Source: Lichina pygmaea
Taxonomy: Eukaryota; Ascomycota; Lichinomycetes; Lichinales; Lichinaceae
NCBI GenBank assembly: GCA_963422465.1
Contig: OY730171.1
Coordinates: 4,794,202 to 4,858,201 of the forward strand
Direction of reading: 5' to 3'
DNA length: 64,000 bases
The translations under genes and the position numbers were made by a program. The notes under the pieces were generated by a model, which saw only the letters and a list, made by a program, of their open reading frames with translations, did not search any database and was not told the DNA's origin. Shown here piece by piece: positions 55,356-64,000 of the stretch; within the stretch, counting starts at the first letter, position 1; each line of letters begins with the position of its first letter.

Positions 55356-56914
55356 TTTTATTTTTATTTTTATTGTATTCTTACTCTGATTTGGCTGGTG
55401 AGCCATGCAGAACTTCTAGATACATACTTTTTTTTCCCAGAAAATCTTGGAAGGAATAAAAACTGAGACTTGGGTAAGACTAGGGAATTATCTGGGAGAA
55501 TATGCAGTGTCTGGAGAAAATAAAATCACATAGATGATAGGTTTTCTGGTAAGAGTTGGTGTGCTAAGTTAAACTGGTCTAGTCTTTTCAAAGACATAAA
55601 CCAGAGAAGAAATTCTTTAAGCACTTTAGACTTTTGAAGTAAAGTAGAGAAATTGTAGGAAAGAAAAGTGGCTTGCTGACTTTGAGTAAGAAACTTGTTA
55701 CAAGAGAAAGTAATATGTTGAGTAGTCTCTTCTCCAAAACCACAGAAACATAGAGAGGATTGGAAGTCAGGAACATTTGCTCTGAAAAGAAAGCTGGCTA
55801 GTCCTATCCTTGCTGATAGAATCTGCAAGTAAAGACTAGCTTCAGCTTTTCTCAAGTCTTTGAAAACTTTGAGATTTTTCTTTTGGGGTAGTCTGCAAAA
55901 TAGCTCCCAGACTGAAGAATATTTCTGTCTGTTTGCCTGCCATCTGGCTTCCCACTCTTTCTGAAACACTTCTTGAAATTGTTTCTTAGAGTAATCTTGG
56001 TTAGTGGTTAGTTCTTCTAGCCATCTTGCTTTCCAGTTAGGTGTGATAGTAGACAGAGACTTTGGAGGTGTTCTCAGAGTAGAAACAAAAACAGTGATCT
56101 GGGAAAAGAGCTTATAGAGAAGTGAGGAGAGAGGATTAGAAGAAGTATTGGAAAAATAGAAAGATTGTAGGAAAGTTGCTGTTCTAAATTTGAAATAAAG
56201 ATCAAGAGGTGGTAGGAATAGTTCTTCTTTAATAAGAAATGTAGGAGTAGCTTTGAAGACACCTCCTATAGTTTTTAGACACTTAGTCTGGAAAAGATTT
56301 AGAGAAGAAACATTAGAAGGTTTTTTGTGGGGATTGAACCAGACTTCTACTGCATAGCTGAGAAGTGATCTCAGTATTGCAGTGTAGACAAGTCTAGCAG
56401 AGAGAACAGGTAGACCCCATGTAGAAAAGTAGATCTGGAAAGTGCTGAGAAAAACTTGGAAGCTTTCTGTAACATGATTTTCTGGTGTTTTTTCCAGAGA
56501 AGCTTGGAATCATAGTGTACTCCCAGAATACACACTTCTTCCTTAGACTGTAGTACCACTTCTCCAAGTCTTAGACTGAGCTGAAGATTATCTGTTCTTC
56601 TTCTAGAAAAATGGAGAAGTTCATATTTTTCAGGTGCAAACTTCATTCCATGTTTTCTTGCCCAGTCTAAACACTTGGAGTGAGTAGACTTTAGCTTCAG
56701 GAGATTGCTTTTAAAAGAAGGGGAAAATGCCAGAAGGTTTGTGTCATCTGCAAAGCCCAGAGCTGATACACCTTTCTCTGGTGTATGAACAGTATTATGA
56801 AGATCTGAAATATAGAAAAGAAATAAAATAGGAGAGAGAGGTGAACCTTGAGGGACTCCACAGTGTACTGGAAAAAAAGAAGACTCTGAATCATCAAAGA
56901 CAAGAGGTTTTTCT

Positions 56915-58783
56915 TTAGGTAGTGAAAGAAAAGATCCAGTTAACAAACCAGCTGGGGATTTCTTTTCTCTCCAGGATTTTCTTGAGAATTTCTGGCAGAA
57001 CTCTATCATAAGCTCCTGAGATATCCAGAGAAAGAAGACTGGCTACCATTCCTTCCTTCCAGACTTTTTCAACTTGGGAAGTGAGTAGAAATAGTGCAGA
57101 CTCAGTTGATCTTCCTTTTCTGAAGTCCATCTGGATTTCTGGTAGCAGGTTTTCTTTCTCAGCCAGTTCACTTAGCTTTGTGGCTGCCAGAGCTTCCATC
57201 AGCTTCCCAATTGTGTTGAGAAGTGCTATTGGCCTCCAAGCTTTGGCATAGCAATAGGATCCTTTGCTAGACTTTCTTAAGCATATTGTTCTGGCTGCTT
57301 TGTATCTGTCAGGGAAATATTCTAGCTTCCAGCAGGCCTCCAGAACTTTGGCTATCTTTTCATTGAAAGAGTCTCCTAATACCTTTAGAAATCCATTAGG
57401 TAGAGTGTCTTTCCCAGGAGCTGTAAAAGGTTTTTTCTTTTTCAGAATATTGTGAATATCTTCTTTGGAGATTTCCTGAGATAGCTGGTGTTGTTGGTGG
57501 TTGGCTGGCTGGTTCTGGGATTCTGGTACTGGCTGGAGAGGTAGAGGGAAGAACTGGGTTTTGAATACTTCTACCTTTTCTGTGAAAGTTCTGGCAGTTT
57601 CTCCATCTTCCTTTGTGAGCTCTGGAACAATTGGAAGTTCTGGTGGTTTGCCAGCTTTTTCTTTACCCCACTTGGCTATTTTCCAGTGCTTTTGTGTTTC
57701 AGCCAGGTTCTGGAGTTGTTCTCTGAATATCTTTCTTTTAGTATTCTTGATCAGGTGTTTCTTTTCCTTTATTACCTTTTCAAGTTTGTAGACTGGTTCT
57801 TGGTTTTGGAAGACTTTTCTTCTTAGTTTTCTTTCCTCTTTAATTTTCTCTTTAATCTCTTGGTTCCACCAGGGAACAGTGTACTTTGAGTCTCTCAGAG
57901 GTCTTGTTGTCTTGTCAGCCAGTTCTTGAAAAGCTTTGTCCAGGTTCTCCAGATAGTTGTCCACTTCCTCTCTGTTAAGTAGTGGTGGAATAGGGGGAAG
58001 ATTCTTAGCTTCTTTCTTGACTTGGTCCAGATCTAGTGTTCTCCAGTTTCTTTGGTGGGTTCTGGCTTTCTTTGGTGTTTCCAGACTTAGAATTGTCTGA
58101 ACTGGTCTATGGTCTGAACCTGTGTGGAAGTCTAGGTTAATCTGGGAAGAAATAAAGGAATTAAGAAGTGATATAGAAATAAAAGATAAGTCAATAGCAG
58201 AGGAGGAAGGCTCTGCCAGTGTTCTTGCTCTTGTTGGTGTGAAAGATGCTATTGCCAGCTCTAGTCCTTGATCATCTGTGAGTTCTTTGAACTTAGTAGC
58301 TAGTTCAGAGTAGAGTTGGGAGGATTTTGACCAGGATGGGTGGTGGAGGTTTGAGTCAGTCAGAAGAATATGTTCTCCTTCTTTCTCAAGTGCCTGGGCC
58401 AGTACATCCAGTAGAGCTTCTGCTGATACTCTGTAGTTTTCCTGGCTTGTGGGTGTGAAGTACAGGTTATGTACCCAGAACACTTTTGCTTGCACTTTTA
58501 TCTCCAGTGATGTTAAATCCTTGCTCCAGAACACAGGGGTTATAGCTGACCTCTGTATTCTTCTGTTGATTAGAACCAGAGTTCTCCCTAATACTTGGTC
58601 TTGAAGAGGGTAGAAGGCTGAGAAGACTGTTGAGGTACTTGTTTCCTGGTATGGATTTCTCCAAGGTTCTTGAAGTGCAATCAGATCCACTTCCTGGAGT
58701 CTGGGGTTAGCTAGTAGAAGATCTTGGCATGTCTGGCTTTTCTGCACATTATACTGGAGAAGGTTGAGAGTTGGTGTACTCAT
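56915..58783 (-). CDS. LINE family-3 ORF2, N-terminal part
   Basis: Starts at ATG 58781-58783, overlapping the ORF1 stop as TGATG. About 622 codons are open: a complete APE-type endonuclease (LNLLQYNVQKSQTCQDLLL, LIALQEPWRNPYQE, LLTDSNLHHPSWSKSS, AIDLSFIS, GSDHRPVQT), then the first half of the reverse transcriptase (KAWRPIALLNTIGKLMEAL, SLDISGAYDRVLPE). After a frameshift near 56915-57000 the palm (GFADDTNLLAF) continues at 56371-57009, and after further breaks the C-terminal CFCGFGEETTQHITFSC knuckle lies at 55526-55969. It is the only copy here with an uninterrupted full endonuclease domain. Confidence 0.88.
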   Translation of the reverse strand: MSTPTLNLLQYNVQKSQTCQDLLLANPRLQEVDLIALQEPWRNPYQETSTSTVFSAFYPLQDQVLGRTLVLINRRIQRSAITPVFWSKDLTSLEIKVQAKVFWVHNLYFTPTSQENYRVSAEALLDVLAQALEKEGEHILLTDSNLHHPSWSKSSQLYSELATKFKELTDDQGLELAIASFTPTRARTLAEPSSSAIDLSFISISLLNSFISSQINLDFHTGSDHRPVQTILSLETPKKARTHQRNWRTLDLDQVKKEAKNLPPIPPLLNREEVDNYLENLDKAFQELADKTTRPLRDSKYTVPWWNQEIKEKIKEERKLRRKVFQNQEPVYKLEKVIKEKKHLIKNTKRKIFREQLQNLAETQKHWKIAKWGKEKAGKPPELPIVPELTKEDGETARTFTEKVEVFKTQFFPLPLQPVPESQNQPANHQQHQLSQEISKEDIHNILKKKKPFTAPGKDTLPNGFLKVLGDSFNEKIAKVLEACWKLEYFPDRYKAARTICLRKSSKGSYCYAKAWRPIALLNTIGKLMEALAATKLSELAEKENLLPEIQMDFRKGRSTESALFLLTSQVEKVWKEGMVASLLSLDISGAYDRVLPEILKKILERKEIPSWFVNWIFSFTT

Positions 58784-59510
58784 CAAACCTCTGGGTTAGA
58801 ATCCACAAGTATCTCAAAAGAGTTTTGTTTTGGAAGATTAGTGGTAGTCTTCAGGTTTTGCAGAGAGGTTGCTTGAGAGCTAAGTCTTGCACTTGATCTA
58901 GTTCTCACCAGCTCTCCCTGTTTTCTTTTCTTCCCATCCTCTCTATCAGATAGATTAGAGCCACTTCCAGTATTAGTGGTCTGGCTTGGAGAGAAGATAA
59001 AAGTGGAAGAGATGTTTTCTGGAGTGGTGTATCTTCCAGGTCTGGTGAGCCAGGATTCTCTAGCTTTCTGTGTAGCTTCCTGCTTTTTAGGGCAGGCTTT
59101 TTCCCAAGCAGAGTGCTTCCCTCCACAGTTAGCACATTTGGGAACTAGCTTTTCTTGAGGAATTAGGCAATCTCTTCTGGCATGTTTTCCTCCACATGCC
59201 AGGCACTGTGCTTGAGCTTGGCAGGTTCTTGCCTGGTGTCCAAACTTGGAGTATTTGCAGTATTGGACCACTGATGTATCCAGAAGTGCTGGTTCTACTT
59301 CATGGATCATGTGGCCAAGTACAACTCCTCTCTTGATTAGTAGATTAGCTTGCTCAGGTGTTGCAAGATCTATGTGCAGAGATGTCACAGATTTCTTAAG
59401 AAGTTTGGACTTTCTGGTCCAGTAGGTTCTCAGGATTTTGACCTGGTTTTCTATACCAGGGTTTTGTCTGAAGATAGTCTTAGTTGTCTCTTCCAGGTTA
59501 TCTGGGTCAA
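58783..59510 (-). CDS. LINE family-3 ORF1, C-terminal part
   Basis: About 242 codons are open up to the SINE. They contain QNPGIENQVKILRTYWTRKS, SLHIDLATPEQANLLI, and knuckles YCKYSKFGHQARTC (first Cys changed), CLACGGKHARRDC and CANCGGKHSAWEKAC. The frame also reads through the SINE by chance, but those residues are not part of ORF1. The missing N-terminal piece continues at 59945-60003 (PVIVHGVQIKDFNPD). Confidence 0.85.
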
Positions 59511-59944
59511 GGGGCAGTATGGTGTAGCAGGAAGCTGGTGAGAGTTTCCCACTACATGGCACCCATGACCCGGAACTAGTGGTGTCAGGCCTGGAGAACC
59601 TGACTAAACTAGTTGTCAGTTCAAATCTGACCCACCCCACATTCTGCCACAAAAACCCCTGAGATTCATAGAACTTGTCTAAGATGTACTCCTTGCAAGA
59701 TGTATGAAAACCCTCAAGAAATAGCTCACCCAATATCTGTCAAGATCCACAAAACCCTTATTACTGTGGTTTTCCTATTTCCCTACAGGGTTTGGGGTTT
59801 TCCCACAGTACATACACTACAAACCACAAGGTGTACAGTAAATGCGTGAGGTCCCCGAGTCAAGTCTACCAGAGACAAAAATCCTTCAAGAAGTTCTGCA
59901 TGGCTTAACAGCTGAATCAGTGTAAGAATCAAATCAAAATCAAA
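59511..59944 (+). mobile_element. SINE with tRNA-like head and LINE-like tail
   Basis: 434 bp flanked by ATCTGGGTCAA (59500-59510) and ATCTGGGTTAA (59945-59955). The head (59511-59639) starts GGGGCAG-TA. It has an A-box-like TGGTGTAGCAGG at 59520-59531, a perfect T-arm (GTCAG, loop TTCAAAT, CTGAC at 59615-59631) with B-box-like GTTCAAATC, and CCACCCC-A after it, pairing at five of seven positions with GGGGCAG. An extra hairpin (AACTAGT/ACTAGTT enclosing GTCAGG/CCTGAC) sits between. The last 57 bases, AAGTTCTGCATGGC...CAGTGTAAGAATC, match the 3' end of family-2 LINEs. Expected to be transcribed by RNA polymerase III and copied by the LINE machinery. Confidence 0.8.
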
Positions 59945-60004
59945 ATCTGGGTTAAAGTCCTTTATTTGAACTCCATGAACTATGACTGGGAGAAACTCTT
60001 CCCA

Positions 60005-60677
60005 GTACCACATCATCAAAAGACCATCACTTTTGACAATCAGCGGATTTGGTCATAAGTCCTGGAAACCAGTCGTGAAGCTTGCTGAAACCACCGACTT
60101 CCCAAGAGTGAAAACCCATCACTTTTCTGAATCAGGCGTATTGGTCAAAAGTTGTGATCCCAGAACTCATGTCTTCTTGCTTCAACTACCAACCACCCAG
60201 CCACAACAAGAGTGAGAGAGACCAGAGGTATTCTGAAGGACTGGGCAAAGCCCTACCTACCTTGGAACGATCAGCCCTGAGACTAAAACTCAGGATTAAG
60301 CCAGCACTTCCAGTCTATCAGAGATAAAACACAAAACCTCTCCTAAAAGTGAGAAACATCCACCAACAAGGAGATCAGGGCTCCCAGGATAAGAGGAATA
60401 GTTTAGAGCTTGCCTCTAGTGCTGGTAGAGTTGAAAAACTCTAGGAAAGCTCAGGCAGGGGGTGTGGTCCCTAGCTTGAGTTAATACAACCAGATTTCCC
60501 TAGAGTCTAGTTGGAAAAGACTGCCCAGGAAAGTACAGTCTTGGGGAGTGGTCCCAGGATTGTGCAACTACTGCTAGGAACCAGGTGACCCATTGCGAAT
60601 AACTGGAAGAAGCCTCCAAAAGAGCCTCACCAATCCCAGCTAAAAAGAACTGCTGGAAGACACCTAAAATCACATAA
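60005..60677 (+). other. 5' leader of the plus-strand LINE
   Basis: Non-coding, AG-rich stretch with repeated CATCACTTTT motifs (about 60026 and 60117) before the ORF1 start. It presumably contains the internal promoter of the LINE. No open frame is supported. Confidence 0.6.
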
Positions 60678-62080
60678 TGTCAAAGAAAAAACCAGAGAAA
60701 GAGAAAGAAAACCAGTCTTCTCCAAGCTTCCAGCAACCCCCAGTGGCTAACTCCCTGACAGACCAATCCCAGACTCAAGAAAAAGAAGAAGAGAAGGGGC
60801 TGACACCTCCCCAGCTAGTGGAAGAATAGCTTATCCACACAAAAGCTCCCCAACACATCAAAAAAGTATGGGATAGTATTCTGTCCAAAGTGGCAGAAGC
60901 TCTGGACAAAGATGTCTCCACTTACTCACCCAACTCCCAGAGTCTCCAGAAGATACTTGAGAGACTGGACAGCATTGAGAAACAAGTCCAAAAACAAAAC
61001 ACCAAGCTAACATATGCCCAGGCAGCCCAGAAAACAGTAGGACAGGAAATCCCTGTTCCAACCAGAATCCACAGTGAAATCACTATCAGACCTGGAACTC
61101 AGACTGGCCAGCTAGCAAACAGAACACCAGCCCAGCTTATGGAAGCTCTCAAGAAGAAAACACCACTCTCCTGCCAAAAAGAAATAAGAGCAGCCAGAAA
61201 ACTACCCTCAGGAGATATTATAATCTCTCTGGAAACTCCTCAAGCCAAGACTCAGCTAGAGGAAAACAAGGACTGGATCCCAGCTGTCTTTACAGCAGAG
61301 GCCAAGATATCACCCAGAATCTTTCCAGTGCTAGTCCATGGGGTGCAGACAAAAGACTTCAAGCCAGAAAACCTGGAGAAAATAAAAAAGGCAATCTTCT
61401 CCCAAAACCCTGGGATGGAAAGTAAGGTCAACATCCTAAGAACCTACTAGTCCAGAAAAGCCAAACCCCTCCAGAAGCCAGTCACATCTCTACATCTGGA
61501 TCTAGCTACCCCAGAGCAAGCAAACCTCCTAATTGAGAAAGGAGTAGTTCTAGGATACACTCTACATGAAGTAGAACCAGCCCTGCTAGCAACATCAGTC
61601 ACCCAGTGCTACAAATGTGCTAGGTTTGGACACCGAGCACACACTTGCCAAGCCCAAGCCCAGTGCACAGCCTGTGGAGGAAAGTATGCCAGAAGAGACT
61701 GCCAGACTTCTCCAGAAACTCTAACACCAAAATGTGCAAACTGCAAGGGAAACCACCCAGCCTGGTCAAAGTCCTGCCAGAAAAAACAGGAAGCAATCCA
61801 GAAAGCAAGAGAGGTATGGCTAGCAAGACCAGGGAGGTACACAACAGCTCCCAGACTAGCTCTACCTCAGACTCCCTCAACACAAGAAAAAAGGCCAAGT
61901 CTACAAGACAGACAAGAAGCTAAGAAAAGAAAACAAGGGGAAGTACTAAGAGCATACTCAAGCTCAAGACTGAACACTCAGCTCCCCACTTTCCCACTTG
62001 CACAGAACTCAGAGTTCCAAATCAACATACCCAGAAAAAAAGCTACTGAGATCTTGGAAGACTCTAGCCAAGAAGATTAA
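60678..62080 (+). pseudogene. LINE family-2 ORF1, broken
   Basis: Start ATG at 60678 (MSKKKPEKEKENQSS), followed by a stop near 60827 and a main open stretch 60890-61450. That stretch has a coiled-coil-like segment (LQKILERLDSIEKQVQKQ), AQAAQKT, ARKLPSGDIIISLE and FPVLVHGVQTKDFKPENLEK. A TGG-to-TAG stop at 61448-61450 precedes SLHLDLATPEQANLL and three CCHC knuckles (CYKCARFGHRAHTC, CTACGGKYARRDC, CANCKGNHPAWSKSC), then a basic tail ending ILEDSSQED. The stop TAA overlaps the ORF2 start as TAATG (62078-62082). Confidence 0.87.
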
Positions 62081-64000
62081 TGAGTTACTCCACACTTAAC
62101 CTTCTCCAGTACAATGTCCAGAAAAGCCAGACATGCCAAGAACTTCTACTGGCAAACCCTAGACTACAGGAAGTGGACATCATCACTCTGCAAGAACCCT
62201 GGAAAAACCCCCACCAAGAATCAAGCATCTCTACAACATTCTCAGCCTTCTACCCTTTACAAAGCCAGAAGCTAGGGAGAACACTTGTTCTTGTTAACAG
62301 AAGAATTTTGGGGTCATCTATAAGCCCAATTTTCTGGAGTAAAGATCTAGTCTCCTTGGAGATAAGAGTTCAAACAAAGTCATTCTGGATCCACAACCTC
62401 TATTTCACACCAACAAGCCAAAGGAACTATAGAGAGTCAGCTCAGACTCTTCTAGACCTACTGGAACAAGCTATCCAAAAAGAGGGTGAACATATTCTCC
62501 TGACAGACTCAAATCTCCACTACCCAAGTTGGTCAAAGTCAAGCCAGCTATATGTTACGACCCAGGAGGAACACGGTCTTTATATACTCACAGAAAGCAG
62601 CGGACAGGGTACTGGACGGAAGTACCAGACAGCGTGACACGGGAACCGGTCACGTGACCGGCGAGACAAACCAGGGGGTGCTCGCCGCAGCATGCATATG
62701 CACGAACAAGTGAGCAAAGTGAGCAGAGCTCACTCTGCTCACGAACTGGGCACTATATAGTCCGGCGATAGTTCCCCTATGGAACGATCGTCTTCAACTC
62801 ATGTTGTGATCCAGACAACTAGATCTACTTCAATACAATCCTTTTGTACGAAGCTGTTGATCAGGTGTCACCACCACCACGTTCCACCAAACCCCTTCGC
62901 GCTCCTTGACACTCCTCTCCTGCGAGAACCAACCCGCCTTCCGCCTCTCGCCCTAATCCTATACTCGGATAGGACGGTACGGTACGGACCGCAACACTAT
63001 ACTCAGAACTGGCCTTATCCTTTAAGAACCTAACAGACAAATAGGGACTAGAGCTGGCAATAGCTCCCTACACACCAACAAGAGCAAGAACTCTTCTAGA
63101 ACCACCTTCATCAGCAATTGATCTTTCTTTTATTTCAAGTTCTTTACTTAATTCTCTTATTTACTCACAAATTAACATGAGATTCCACACAGGGTCAGAC
63201 CACAGACCAGTGCACACAATTCTCAGTCTGGAGACTCCAAGAAAAACCAGAACAGACAAAAAGAACTGGAGAACTCTGGATGCTAGTCAAGCAAGACAAG
63301 AAGCTGATAATCTACCACCTATTCCATCTCTAACCAGCAAGAAAGAAGTGGATGATTACCTGGAAAGACTGGACAAAACTCTCCAAGAAATTGCAAACAA
63401 GACAACCCAACCTTGCAAAGAGTCCAGGTATGCAGTACCATAGTGGAACCAGGAAATTAAAGAAATAATCCAGGAGGAAAGAAAAGTAAGAAGAAAAGTA
63501 CTCCAAGACCAAGAGGAAACCACCAGACTAGAGGAGATAACTAAAAAGAAAAAGAGTCTGATCAGACAGGCTAAAAGAAAGACATTCAGAACACATCTCC
63601 ACCAGCTAGCAGAAACCCAGGACTACTGGAGAATTGCCAAATAGGGAAAAGAAAAGGCTGGCAAAGTTCCTGACCTACCAATAGTCCCAGAACTTATAGG
63701 ACAACAAGGACAGCTGGCAAAGTCTTTTGAAGAGAAAACAGAAGCTTTCAGGACTCAATTCTTCCCTCTTCCCCTACAGCCAGAGCCAGAGGAACAGGAT
63801 CTGCCAGAAGAAACCCAGGAATAGCAACTATCCCAAGAAGTCTCCAAGGAAGAAGTACAAGAGGTTCTAAAGAAGAAAAAACCTCTCTCAGCACCAGGCC
63901 AAGATACTCTACCAAATGGATTTCTAAGAGCACTGGGAGACTCTTTCAACAAAAGAATTGCTAGGGTTTTGGAGGCTTGCTGGAGACTGGAATACTTTCC
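62080..64000 (+). pseudogene. LINE family-2 ORF2, split by a solo LTR and running off the window
   Basis: Starts ATG 62080 (MSYSTLNLLQYNVQKSQ). The endonuclease (DIITLQEPWKNPHQE, LLTDSNLHYPSWSKSS) is interrupted by the LTR at 62553-62996 and continues with AIAPYTPTRA, AIDLSFIS, GSDHRPVHT. The linker and early reverse transcriptase follow up to 64000. TAG replaces TGG near 63430, 63644 and 63821 relative to 36383-39316. Confidence 0.88.
62553..62996 (+). repeat. Solo LTR (TGTTACGA family)
   Basis: 444 bp, TGTTACGA...CGCAACA, with target duplication CTATA at 62548-62552 and 62997-63001. No internal element sequence is present, as expected after recombination between two LTRs. It has many more CpG sites than the relative at 42575-43198 and lacks most of that copy's minisatellite, so it looks younger. 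Confidence 0.93.

Larger units (their letters stand above)
55356..60003 (-). mobile_element. Family-3 LINE, nearly complete, with SINE insertion
   Basis: In minus orientation it holds most of ORF1 (about 60003-58783, split by the SINE at 59511-59944), ORF2 (58783 to about 55526) and a 3' end with an ATTTTT tail at 55356. The 5' end stops within ORF1, where a plus-strand LINE begins. The 3' end (TTACTCTGATTTGGCTGGTGAGCC) separates family 3 from families 1 and 2. It is the same family as the LINE part of composite A. Confidence 0.88.
60005..64000 (+). mobile_element. Plus-strand family-2 LINE, 5' part to window end
   Basis: Begins about 60005 (boundary uncertain by some ten bases) inside the family-3 LINE. 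A leader of about 670 bp precedes ORF1 at 60678. ORF2 starts at 62080 and runs past the window. A solo LTR is inserted at 62553-62996. It is the only copy of this family here with its 5' region, so its leader is the reference for a true LINE 5' end, and it does not resemble module X. Several TGG codons have become TAG (near 63430, 63644, 63821). Confidence 0.87.

Noticed and set aside
59511-59639. A functional tRNA gene
   Set aside because: The T-arm and part of the acceptor pair, but the D-arm is unclear, two acceptor pairs fail and it is joined to a LINE-like tail; a SINE head explains it better.
59511-59733. N-terminal part of a 316-codon frame over LINE ORF1
   Set aside because: This stretch is the SINE read on its minus strand; the flanking duplication shows it is an insertion.
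11491-64000. Defence island, biosynthetic cluster or giant mobile element cargo
   Set aside because: Apart from retroelement proteins, no enzyme, captain recombinase or helicase motifs were found in the repeat block.

Overview
The window reads as a filamentous ascomycete (Pezizomycotina) chromosome at the border between a gene segment and a repeat block. The reasons are short introns (53-103 nt in most cases) with GTNNGT-type donors and CTRAY branch sites, two protein families typical of these fungi, Tad1-like LINEs, chromodomain Ty3/Gypsy elements, and transition mutations at CpA/CpG that resemble RIP. Species cannot be named; a Sordariomycete is a guess.

1-11.5 kb is GC- and CpG-rich host DNA. 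It carries (i) an Mks1-like regulator with an AreA GATA-like domain and DUF3295 (577-2790, one intron) and (ii) a CCCH plus CHY zinc-finger protein (6332-10115) that I resolve into 14 exons, one only 8 nt long. The space between them holds simple repeats, a 177-bp MITE and small inverted repeats. A second copy of that MITE (11491-12353) marks the edge of the gene segment and is split by a truncated LINE.

12.5-16.2 kb is transitional: a short tandem array, a 328-bp long-inverted-repeat element and 3.2 kb of decayed, unrecognised DNA. 16.2-64 kb is a nested stack of retroelements, almost without CpG. The outer LTR element spans 16216-39503 and has been hit by LINEs, by a composite retrotransposon (22047-34381, itself hit by another LINE and by a second LTR element), and by a LINE in its 3' LTR. 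Next come three partial LTR elements nested in each other (39667-43545), two LINE composites in tandem (43546-52346), a reversed partial LTR element (52360-54325), a long LINE (55356 to about 60003) carrying a SINE, and the start of a plus-strand LINE (about 60005 to the window end) carrying a solo LTR. Most insertions have target-site duplications I could read directly, so the order of events can be reconstructed.

The most interesting signal is a non-coding 1.11-1.12 kb module (called X here) found three times, always at the 5' end of a truncated LINE, with a fixed LINE-side junction, fixed outer end and near-constant length, joined at three different LINE positions and to two LINE families. 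This is the architecture of the MINE (WEIRD + MGL) composite known from Magnaporthe, here with more than one LINE partner. A SINE with a tRNA-like head and a LINE-derived tail sits in the same block, so the LINE machinery appears to have mobilised at least two kinds of non-autonomous RNA. The three LINE families also share an overlapping ORF1-stop/ORF2-start.
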